Assembly (NCBI GenBank): GCA_032164245.1
Contig: JAVMKO010000003.1
Coordinates: forward strand, 4,040,651-4,104,650
Length of the DNA: 64,000 nucleotides
From: Sternotherus odoratus
Lineage: Eukaryota > Chordata > Testudines > Kinosternidae
Reading direction: 5' to 3'
Shown here piece by piece: positions 24,701 to 36,700 of the stretch. Position 1 is the stretch's first letter. Each line of letters starts with the position of its first letter. The position numbers and the translations under genes were made by a program. Under the pieces are notes generated by a model. The model made no database searches and was not told the origin of the DNA. It was given only the letters and a program-made list of their open reading frames with translations.

Positions 24701-27700
24701 AGTTCAATTCGAGCTTTAATAGGTCCTGTCAAATTGAAAACTGGAGCATGCGGCCAGTAACCTGTAATCAGATTCTGCCACACACACAGCTCCAGCAGTT
24801 TAAGAGCCTCTACACAGACATCTGATTTTATTTAAAGCTCCGCTGAGGGCTGGAGCAAGACCTTTGGGGTTTTTTTGTCCCAGAAACCCCCCTGGACTAG
24901 GCAAAAGGCTCACCGCTTTGCCTCTGGTGGCCACTGTTTAGGATTATTGGACCATCTTCCCAGTGACTGTCACAACTATCTTATTAGCAATGGCAAAAAT
25001 CTCACCCTTGTCACCTCAATGGGGTAAATGCAAGACCGCAGCTTGCCTACTCTCCACGATTCCTGGTGCTGCTGCTTTCACACACAAGGAGGCAGCGTCA
25101 CATTTACTCCTAATATTGCTGTAAGCCATTTCACCCTCTGCTTCCTTTCCCCTCTAAGGCACCCATCCTCTTGGTATTTGGGCATCAAATGTAGCATGCA
25201 TGACAGGCAGGCCCTCTCTTGTCCCCTGGTTAGCGTTGGGAGTTTACATATAATGAAATTTTTAATACGTACTTTTAGTTTATTTATGGCCATTGCTCCT
25301 GGAGAAAGGCCTTATTGAAACTATTTTGTTCTGTTCTAATTATATTCCAATAGCTCCACCTTGTTGCTTAATGTTCTGTTCTCCTTCAGGAGCACAGCTG
25401 GTCATTTAGCAGACTGTTTACCTCCCCATCACAAGCCTTGATGTATTCACCGCTGATGAAGCCCAACTGCAGCTATTTTAATAGCTGCATGGAAACCCTA
25501 TTCAGAGGTTTTGCTCAAGCAGAACCGTACAGTACCTCCCTTCTGCCTCAATTCAGGTCAAAGAAAAGTTTCTGCCGGCAGAGTTTTTGCAACCTTATAA
25601 CTCTACCACTAGGTGGCAGTAGTTGAAATTTATGGACTCTGAACGATCCTTAGTTGGAAGAAATCTTTTTCTCTCTCACTGTACAGTAAAACCTTGATTT
25701 AACGGACTAATTCGGGCGAGGGGGTGTCCGTTAAATCAGAAAGTCTGTTATTTAATAATAATAAAAAACGAGCTGTCGGAGCAGCAGCCTGCCTGCTGCT
25801 GGAACCCGGGCGGCAGCCAGGACCCGTCAGCCAGCCCGCCCGGGTCCCGGCTGCTGGGGCCGGGGCGGCAGCCGGGAGCCGTCAGCCAGCCCGCCCGCCA
25901 GCCAGACCTCCTGCTGCTGTGACCCGGGCGGCAGCCGGGAGCCAGCAGCCATCCCGCGAAAAACGGATTTGGGATGCATCGGACTTGCTCATAAATTTTG
26001 TCCGTTGCATCCGAAGTCCGTTAAATTGGGGTCCGTTAAATCGGGGTTTTACTGTAATAATGATTTCAGTGTATCTGGTCTGTGAGGCACCTTTCATCGG
26101 TGACAGTGCACTGATATTATTCACACTGGCACAGGGTGAAGTTCACCCTTGTGAAAAGGGCCAGCACAAAGCCTGCCTCTCAGTGATATTCTGTCTATGC
26201 TGGCTGTCCCTTCCAAACAGGTGCGAATTTCACCCTTGTGCTAGTGTATCTCCTCCAGGCTTAACTAGCTATGGTGAGAACGTTTCTCTCCCTCGGCTCT
26301 CAACCAAGTGCAGCAGACTAGAGAATATCAGGATACCTTATTATGGCCAACATTTGAGCGGTCTGATCACTTAAACTTCATGAAAGTTGAACTTCTCCAG
26401 GTACACCTACACAGCCAGTGAGAGCCAGTCTCGGAGCCCAGTTTGACAGGCTTGGGCTCATGCTACGGCATTCAAATTAGCCGAAGCCTAAAGAGGTGGG
26501 TGGTTGGGCTTCAGAGCCCAGGCTTCAGCCTGGGCCCAAACTTCCACACTGCTAGTTTTAGTCCGAGTGTGAATCTCAGGCTGTCTACCTGGGCTTTGAC
26601 ACTCATGGCTGTGGGGAGACACTCGCTGGGTGGACACACCCATAGGGATCTTTACCCAAGGGCTGGCACAGCAATCTGTAGCCACAGAACTACAACAAAT
26701 CTTAAGTCCACTACAAATATGTCATAAGAGGCTATAGCAGGGTGGGGTGGCGGGAAGGCTAATTATCCAAACCCACAGTACTTACTCGTCTGGTTTATTC
26801 AAAGATACTCGATTCATGGGGGCCATGGTGTTGTCTGCCCATGGAATCTGGTCACCCATTCCTGGCTGTCCAAACTGTTGATCGGAGACTCCCAACTCCA
26901 GTTCAGACAATCCTGATTGGGAAAAGTGAGGGTGGGGGAGAGTAAGTGTTACAGAGCAAAAGAGGTGTCATAAATCACTACACAAAGGGAGTTACAAGTC
27001 TTTCCCCATTCATCATCCCATTCGCTTATGTGCAAAATAAAAGACCTTTTCAGTGTTTAGGTGAAGGAAGAGTGGGGGAAAGGCAGAAGAAGCTAACAGT
27101 TCAGACAAATGTTAATGCCTGCTTAGACCTGAGATCCTTTTGGAGTGAGCTGAAATAATCCCTGGTTCACAGAGGTACAGAGGCAGTACCTCACCCATCC
27201 CCAAAACCATTCTGACATGAAAGTCTGAGCTGATTTTGTGGACAAGTACTACCACTACTAAAGGATTAGGAAACGGGGCAACTTAGCTCTTACGTACATG
27301 ATGCTCAGATGATGATGATGACACATACCAAAACCAGAGTGATTAAACGGAAACATGAAATCTCTCATCAGGCTCCCTTTACCACCACCTCAGATCAGGA
27401 ATCCAGAGGGGCAACCAACTGAAGCAGGGTCAAGGACTTGCTCCACATGGATGTCCTATATCTCTGTGAGCAAAGCTCTAATCAGGCCTAGCACGTGAAA
27501 TCTTACCAAAGCAATGGGAATTCACACAGCTGACTCCCTTCACTTGCAACACACAGCACACCGTCACCCACAACCGAGGCAACCCAATTTAACTACTGCA
27601 GCTCACCTACACTAAGTCTAATAGACTATAACGAGTCAGTGATTGCCTCATGGCTCTAACGCTTTGCAAGCACAGGATAAGCAATAAGGAAAGGGATAAG

Positions 27701-30700
27701 CGTGCACTAAGATTTTAAAATAAATGACATGAGTTTTCAGAAAACAGAGACTCTCCAGCTCAGAGAGCTTGTGACAAACACCAAGACCCAGAGAGCTTTG
27801 TTCCTACTGGCAGGACTATTACATGGCTGTTCTTTTCAACCCCTAAGTAGCAGACATCAGCCATAGGTTCCCTAATACCAACAGACATTATCTTCTGAGT
27901 ACACTTAAATAGGAAGAGAAAGTCTCTCTCAAAGGCTGTCCACATGGCAGCTTTGTGTAAGTGCCTCTTCTACACAGATCCATGAATGTTTTCCAAATGT
28001 AGACAGTTAAAGAATTCTTTATTAAAAGTTGTTACCACTGGAGATTTTGCCTAAAAAAACCAACCGAAAATAAAGCTCTCACATATTCATGCCTTTTGAC
28101 TTTCCATTCTAGAGAAACTCATTTTACAGGGGAAAAGGCCAATGCAACCAATTTAAATTCAGCGGGTGTTTGAGCCCAGCCCAGAACTAAGCAATTTATG
28201 AAGTCTGGAGACTACGCCAGCATCTTCTTTGAAATATGAATTGATATTTAAGACTAAAAGCATCTTGGCTAAATTAACAATTGGACAGCAATGTGAATAG
28301 AGAACTGCAAGGGATAAGGAAATCTCTGACCATGGTGGCATCCCTTCTCCTGGGCATGCTCCCCGTGTCTATGTACAGTCCTATTATTTCTCAGGTTTCA
28401 AGTACTTAAGGCAGTTACTGAAAATGAAAAGTCTTTCTTTATTTTTGGTGTTTTTAACATACTCAGCTGTGCTAATTCCTTTTACAGTAAAATGGGTCAC
28501 CCATATTAATGATTATGGAGGTGGTATCCTTAAAGGTCAGACCTAAGCAGACAGCATGTTGGCAAAATATGGCTCTTTGTCCTTCTCTAGCAGCTGCATC
28601 ATTTAAGAGGTTCTGCATCTGCTGCTATTCAAACTGAATGACCTGGTCCTTTAGCTCAAGCACTAGAGGCTCATGCGTTTAGATCTGGAGGTCCCAGCTT
28701 CCATTCCCACTGATGTGCATAGTTACGAAGTGGTCATTACCCACAGACGACCCTACTAGTGTTGCAAATCTGAGAGGTCTGCCTGGATCTAGCTGCCACA
28801 GTTTTGTCTGATCAGCTAATCTGATCATAGCTATGCATCAGCAAGTAAAGTCAACTTGCAAGTGTTCATTTACTTCATGAAATTACTGTACAGTAAGACA
28901 ACAGTTTTAAGGTTGCTTAGCAACAGAAGAATAAAAGAAATTCTAGCAGCAGCAACGTCAGCTCCAGCTGGGCAAGAAAATGCTCCATGCACAATTGCTT
29001 TGTAGCCTAATTCAGTTTCTTTAGAGGCTTCTTTGACATGTTTTCACATACATATTTCCTTGGGCTGAAGCTTATGGTCTCCAAACAACAGTTCAGCTGC
29101 TGTCCATGTGCACCAATCAGCAAGATGGAAGTATTCAGAAATCCAGGTGCCATCTTCTCCACACGCAACTTCCTTCCTCCTTCAGATAAACCAAGTACAA
29201 TCCAGATACTCTTTTGGTGCTGAGTCAACTTGATCCAAACCATTCCACAAACTACAGTCTTATAAATTCAACTGAACAAGCACTTTAGACGGAGGCCACT
29301 GTGGGCAGAACCATAATAAATCAATGCTTATCACAACCAGAGCTGGGGCAAGGCACAACATAGGCAAACGGTGTGCAAGTTCCTCACACAGCTCTGCCAC
29401 TGCTTCTCAGTCTTGGCCTCCCTACTACCACTGTCCTAAGCCAAAACTATAACATACCAAACAGTCTTTCTGAGGATGAGACCAACTGTCAAGCTCGTTT
29501 CACTTGTGAACCAAGGCAAGTCCTCAAGCTAGATCTCTGGTCTGGGAAAGTCAGTGCAAAATGTAACTCATAAACTGATCCCTGTATTTCATGTAAGACC
29601 TGTGATTTCCTGCACCTATTGACTTCAGAAGGAGAAGAGGACACTCAGTACTTTGTAGGAGGTACCTAGCTTCTCACAGGGTTGGGGTCATAGAAGAGAG
29701 TTCTGCACTACAGCCTCCAAAGTCCTTAAACTTTCTGCCTAGGAGACGGAAAGCAAAGAGTAGGATTCTATGGTCAACTTTCATCTTGGCAAAAGGTTAA
29801 CAACAGGAGTTTCAATGTTCTGTACTGTGTCCCAGGTTGTTTAATATAGTTATTAACGATCTGGAAAAGGGATAAGTAGTGAGATAACAACATTTGCAGA
29901 TGACTCAAAGTTCTTTAGGTTAGTCAGCCCCAGAGAGGCTGTGAAGAACTTCACGGAGCCCTAACCAAGCTCGGTGAATGGGCAACACGATGGCAAATGT
30001 CATTCACCATTGATACATGCAACGTAATGTACACGAGAGATAAAAATGTAAACTACCTTAAAGGGTTTTACATTAACTGTCAGCCCAAGAAAGGGATATG
30101 GGTGTCACCACAGACAGATCACTAAAAACATCTGCTCAGTGCACAACTTCAGTCAAAAATGCCAACAAGAAGTTAGGATCTATAAGGAATGAAATGGAGA
30201 ATAATAATGAAAATACATTGCCTTTATATAAATCAGTAGTGCGGTCTCATCTGGATCCTGCATACAAAGTTGGTCACCCGATCGCCAAAAGAATACTACA
30301 GAACTGGAGGAAATTCAGGAGGAGCAACAAGAGTGATCAAGGCCTCAATCATGGGGGGAGGGATAGCAGTGGTTTGAGCACTGGTCTGCTAAACCCAGGG
30401 TTCAGAGTTCAATCCTTGAGGGGGCCATTTAGGGATCTGGGGCAGAAAATCTGTACTTGGTCCTACTAGTGTAGGCAGGGACTGGACTCAATGACCTTTC
30501 AAAGTCTTTCCAGTTCTATGAGATATACCTATCTCCATATATTTTTTCTATAAGGCCTGGAAAACTCTCTCCTATGCAGAGAGACTGAAAAGGTTGGGAT
30601 TGTTACCTTTGAAAGGAGAGAAATATGAAGGGACATGATAGAAGTCTATAAAATAATAAATAATCTGGAGAAGGGAGATCAGCAGCATTTGCTCTTCCAG

Positions 30701-33700
30701 TCTCATACCATGAGAACAAGGAAACATGATATAAAATTAGGGTGGCAAATTCAAAGCCAATCAAAGGAAATACTTTTTTTTCACACAATGTGTAATTAAG
30801 ATGTGAACATCCTGCCACTGGAACCAAGAATTTAACAAGAATAAATGGGACTGGACAGATATATCGATGTCAAAAATATCCTGAATTATCATAATAAATG
30901 GCAATAAAAATATTGGAAGGGATATTCCACTGTGTGCTTCAGGGCTCACACTAATCTCAAACTACTAGAGACCAGGAAGAGACCTACGTAGGGGACAGAT
31001 TATCCCACATCTGCCTTTGATAGGGTTCTTACAACTTCCTCTGAAGTGTCTGGTTCTGGTCCCTGTTGGAAACAGGACACTGGACTCAATGAACCCCGGG
31101 TCTGATCCAGTCTGGAAATTCCTATGGTCGTATGTTTTCCTTGGCTTCCAGTTGAAGGTGAGTGATCCTGGGTCTGTGACTTCCTGTGATCCATTCCCTG
31201 CTGTGGAACTGCCATTACAGCACTTCTCTTCCTTCACTGAGGACGAAACATATGGGTCTCTTCTGAGATCATCTTTCATATCTTGTTGACCGGGAGAGGT
31301 GGAGATAAAGTAGCAATATCCTCCCTTCCTGGAGACCCCTGCAGGATAGTCTGGAGAGCAGGAATTCCAAAGTCTCCAGCTTTGTGCCACCAGTACCATC
31401 AGGTGCTTATCACACTAATCAAATTCGTTGCCTGAACTGGGATCCTTACTCCTGAAGCTTTTTATACACCTTCTTATGAGCCTCTGGGGAGAGTGCAACC
31501 AAAGTCATTTGCAATCATGAAAGCCTAGCCTGCTCCCGGAGTTTAATGTTGCCATTCAAAAGCCGCTTATTCATTCCAAGTTTTATGGAAAGATCTTTAG
31601 ACCAATTTCCAGGGGAATATGGCCCTTGTGATAAATTCTAAACAGCTTTCTCTGAAACTGGCAATTTAGTTTAACAATATCAATCTAGAAACAGGTACAG
31701 GAAAGCAAGGTTTGTTTGCTTCTTTTTCACAGTAATGCATAATAATAATAAAAAAAGCTGGGTTCTTTCAACCATTCCCACTGAAGTGGATTAACTGGGT
31801 TATCATTCCAAGACACCATAGCGGTATTCGCCAGCAGGTAAGTGGAATACAGGAAAGGGGCTGACAAAGTAGCGCATGCCTTTTTCCAAACAGTGCAGCA
31901 AAGGTGGGAGTGGCTTCAGTTCAGTGTCTTTCAGCAGGGCTGTAGCCGTGTTGGTCCCATGACGTTAGAGAGACAAGGTGGGTGAGGTAATATCTTCTAC
32001 GGGACCAACTTCTGTTGGTGAGCAAGACAAGCTTTCGAGTTTACACAAATCTTCTTCAGTCCCCTGTAAGCTCGAATGCGTGTCTCTCTCACCAACAGAA
32101 GTTGGCCCCATAGAATATATTCCCTCACCCACTTTGTCTTTCAATACCAATGTTAATCAAATGTTCTGCTTTCCCGCATTCTCTGCTTGGAGAAAGCTGG
32201 GTGGGATTGTTTTGCCTTGCCCAGCTTGCATAGTGCCACTGTTAGAACTGGTTTTCAACATACAGGTCTAACGTTACCTCACCTTCCTTAGAGTGAAATT
32301 CAGACACAAGGCCTGTGCCCCATGTAAACCTTCTGCTCCTCATGGGGTGAATTTAACATATCTTAGTGCCCTCTCTGCTACACTCTGATATCGGTAGATC
32401 CCCCAGAAAACTGCAAGCATAACCTAATAGATAGCAGATGGCCCAGATCAGCAGATCCCTGAGGGAGCACATACCTGTATCAGGCTGGAAGGGGTTTGGT
32501 CCAGTTACTGTCCCCCTGCCCTGCTCTGATGGTAACCCGGAATGCGAACTGCTGCCATTCGTTGCAGGAAAATGAGGTGGCCTGAGCTGAACTGGCTCCA
32601 CGGGGTTGCAGAACTCAAATGGGGACCGGCCAGCCTGCATGCCCTGCCCGCCGTTAATAGCTAGAGATTCATTAAATAATAAATAAGCATCACTCAGACA
32701 GCTTCCAAAGGCTCATCACGACATTATCAATGCTTGACTGATTCCCCCTGCCAGGCAAAGGAGCTGACATCAGTGACTTTGGAGGGCAAGAGAGGGATTG
32801 GTGTGGGAATGGCCTACTCATGGCACTTGGGACTGACAGATGGGACTTCATTGCTCAGAGACCACCCCAGGAAATCACACCTTAGGAATGCATGCAGATA
32901 AGGACCCTACCCTGCCGATCAGCACCGGACAGCGACATGGCTCTGATTTACTATTGCTGAGAAGGTCGGCCAGGGGTAGGCAACCTATGGCACGTGTACC
33001 AAAGGCAGCATAGCATGGGAGCTGATTTTCAGTGGCACTCACACTGCCCGGGTCCTGGCCACTGGTCCAGGGGGCTCTGCATTTTAATTTAATTTTAAAT
33101 GAAGCTTCTTAAACATTTTAAAACCCTATTTACTTTACATACAATAATAGTTTAGTTCTATATTATAGACTTATAGAAAGAGACCTTCTAAAAACGTTAA
33201 ACATGTATTACTGGCACGTAAAAGGGTCTTTCTGCTGCCTTCCCTCCTCCAGGGTTCTCCCTGGCCCAATTAGAGTGAAGAAATGAAGACTCGGCACATC
33301 ACTTCTGAAAGGCTGCCGACCCCTGAGGTAGGCAACCGATGCTGCTGCCACAACAGTGCTGTAGAAGAGAAAGGGATCAGTGCCTTTCTCCCTGGTCCTT
33401 TCTCTACAGCACTGCTGTGCTGTAGTTAAGCTGGGCAGGTGAAGGGATACGCAGGGTATCCCATGCTACAAGTCAGAGGCTATGCAGAGGGCAGCTAGGT
33501 TTGAGTGGATTCTTGTGTCTATGTATTACATGAAATAAGCAAATTTTGAACCCCAGTGCAAGAAGTGCACAAACCTCACTCTCACTTCAGGTCAAGATGG
33601 GAGCCCCTTGCAGGGATAATTCATAGCTGCCTGCTCCCCGTAGTCAGAACTCGATTCACACCCGGTGAAATTCACCCCTGTGCACTGGATCAACGCTCTG

Positions 33701-36700
33701 CCTGGAGCAGGATTCAAGTGATGCCTATGCCTCAGGCAGGGCCGGCGACAGGGGGGTACTACGCGTAGAGCTGTACCGGGCCCTGCACTTTAGGGGGGCC
33801 CAGGTACAGCTCTACCCGTAGTCATCCGGCGCGGCTCTCCTCCGCACGAGTGAGCCCAGCCGGCAGCAGTGGCGCAGTCCGGGGGGAGAAAGGGCGGGGA
33901 GGAGGGGGGAGCAGCAAGGACGGCTCACGCCGCTCCCGGGCTCTCGCTCCCGCTGCGGCCAGCTGTCAGCTGGGGGAGAGCGCTGGCTGGGGGGGGGGAG
34001 GGGGGAAGAGAGTGCCGGCTGGGCTGGGCTGGGCTGGGGGGGGGGGGCTGGGCTTCCTCCCCCAGCCGCTGTAATCTGGGGGGGGGGAGCGCCAGCCGGG
34101 CTGGGGGGGGGCCGCTGGGGGCCCCCCAGCCGCTGTCGGCTGGGCTGGGGGGGTGCGGCTGGGCTGGGGGGGCCCCCAGCCGCTGTCAGCTGGGCTGGAG
34201 GGGGCCCGGCTGGGCTGCCCCCCCCCAAACTATCGGAGTAGGGGGCCCCCAAATTTCTGTCGCCGGCCCTGGCCTCAAGCAGGCCCAATACACCCAGGGC
34301 TGAATTTCAGCTGCCATTCACCAGACCTTCTCCTCTTTTCAGCTGTGATTTAATGGAGAAAAGCCTGCAGAGGGGTCCCATCTTTATTCACTCTGTTGAA
34401 TCATCTGGACCGTCAAAGTTTTGTATCTCTTTTGACCAGCACTTAGGCTGGGTTTCACCCCTGTGCAGAGCACAGGCCTTGCCCAAGCTCTCTGCATAGG
34501 GCTGAATGTCAGTGTAATGACCAGGCCTCGTATTGCAGAGGTGAAGTGCATTTTCTGAGTTAACCACTGTAATCCACGCGCCAGTTTAACCCAACAGCAC
34601 TAACTTAAAGAAAACTGGTTTCCTTGTGGGCATTTGGGCTTGAGAAAAAGTATCATTTCCCAGCAAGAACATGCAAATTCCGGATTATATAGGGAGCGGG
34701 TGTTGGGAGTTTAAAGAAAAGAGTTGGACACATCTCGCCATAAATGTACTCCTCCTCCGCCAATCTCCGTTTCAGCTCTGTCTGATACAAGGTTCCCTTG
34801 TCTCCCAAAGACAATAAAGCCCCATTATAATTATACGGGCGTCACTACATTATGAATGCCCTAGTACTCCATTCCCAAGGTGCTGTCCGTTTGAGTCTTT
34901 AGAATAAGAGACCTTGGCATGCAAATAACAGGCTTGAGTGATAAGCGGCTGTCTGATCTTTAGCTATGAATTCAGTGAAGAGGTGATGGGACAAATTGGT
35001 CAATGGCTATGATTAGAGCTGACAGCTCCTTTTCAAACCACCAGACATTCCCCCTATTGTGGAAAGGCATAGCATGGGTCTCGGGTGCATTTAGTCTCCC
35101 TGCAGCTGTCATTCAAAGCCCTCACCAGGTTTATTGCCCAGTGTGGTATCTCCTATACAACTCGAGCGCCTGTGTTTCCTCTCATAGCCAATATCCTGAT
35201 TTTAGAGTCACACACATGGTGGCTCTTGATTCAGATACTAAATTTGACACAATCAATCTGGGATTGAACAAAGATCTTGAATGGCTTGCTAATTACAAAA
35301 ATAGCTTCTCCTCTCTCCGAGTTCACACCTCCAATTCAGCTGCTAGAGGAATACCTCACCCTCCCTGATTTGAGATAAGCTGGTTCAGGCTGATTGGACT
35401 AACCTTGTTACCTCCTACCTGGTTCTTGCCTACTTATCTATTCCTGCCCCCGGACACTTCCACTGCTTGCATCCGACGAAGTGGGTATTAGCCCACGAAA
35501 GCTTATGCTTCAAAACTTTATAGTTAGTCTTTAAGGTGCCACAGGACTTTGTTACCTCTGCTATTCCAGACTAACACGGCTACCTCTCTGATTCTACGCT
35601 CCTTATAGCGTGTGTAACACATAACCGTGTCGCCCTCTAGTGACTGGTCCCAGTGACTAGAACAAGCTGCTTGCAATTAATGGAGTTTTTCTTTAATTTA
35701 GTGGTAGGGGCCTGTTTCCCAAGGATGACTGGTTTGTGTAGCTACAAAATATTCTCCGAGTTCAGGCCTCCAGAGCAGAATTTTGCTCCTGTTTACAACA
35801 CTGTTGTTCTTCCTCATATAATGGGATTTTTTACCCTTCTAAAGATGCAAATCTACATAAGAATGGCCATTCGGAGTTCATCTACCCCAGTATCAGGACA
35901 GTGGCCAGTGCCAGGTGCTTCGGAAGGCATGAACAGAACAGGAGCAATCCATCCCGCGTCATCCAGTCCCAGCTTCTGGCAGTCAGAGGTTTAGGGACTG
36001 ACCAGAGCAGAGGCTGCTTCAGGCTAGGGTGGACACAGGACTCCAATTAGCTTGAAAAGAGTCAGTTGAAGCCATTAGGCAAATAAAAACTCCTGACTCC
36101 AATTAACCTAAAAAAGAGTCAGTTGAAGCTGTTAAGCTAATAATGAGAATACTTGACTCTAATGAAGGCCCCTCTGATACTGTGAGTTCGTCCATCAAAG
36201 TTGATGAGGTCCACCCAATGTCATCAGTTTGGGAGTGGGTTCTAAGATGGCTGTGGTGTTTGGGGTGCTCATGGAGGGGTAGCACCTCTGGTGGGGGGGG
36301 ACATGTCGTGCCCCCTCTGGAGTAGTTCATCCACCTTTGGTCCCCACTCGACACTCAGCTCTCACCTAAGGCTCCAAGCAGCTGTAGCGTGCACAGTGGC
36401 CACACCACAGGCAACGGCTTCGACTGGCCGGCTAAACCAGGTGAGGGGGGTAACCAATGGGTCCCTCTGATACTATAAAAGGGCTCACTCCGGTCACTCT
36501 TGGGAGCCGGAGGAGAGGAAGTGCGACTGAAGGGCTGGGTAATGAAGACACCCTCAAGCCTCTGGTAGTAAGGGTGAAGAAGAGAGAAGGGGGAGAGCTG
36601 TGGGGAAGTGGCCCAGGGAAATGTAGCAACTCTGGGAGTGAAAGGTCCGCTGCCAACAGCTGCTACCATTAGGTCCCTGGGCCGGAACCCGGAGTAGAGG

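Larger units (their letters stand above)
22203..26785 (-). other. NCOA1: NCOA1 intron within AD1
   Basis: 4.6 kb. It contains a foldback element (23801), a Tigger-type element (25684-26054) and a family B foldback (26398-26640). 22210-23780 and 24090-25680 show no recognisable gene or named repeat. Confidence 0.82.
26913..32474 (-). other. NCOA1: NCOA1 intron between AD1 exon 1 and the cassette exon
   Basis: 5.6 kb. It contains a CR1 copy split by a SINE (29810-31135) and an inverted-repeat element (31938-32130). Most of 26913-29800 is AT-rich unique-looking sequence with a small GAT run at 27309-27322. No other gene is seen. Confidence 0.82.

Noticed and set aside
32012..32110. Possible stem-loop regulatory RNA
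   Set aside because: The hairpin is explained by the arms of a repeated inverted-repeat element, so there is no reason to call a dedicated RNA gene.
33812..34303. 158- and 144-codon Gly/Pro-rich frames
   Set aside because: Low-complexity G-rich core of a hAT-type element; the frames exist on both strands.
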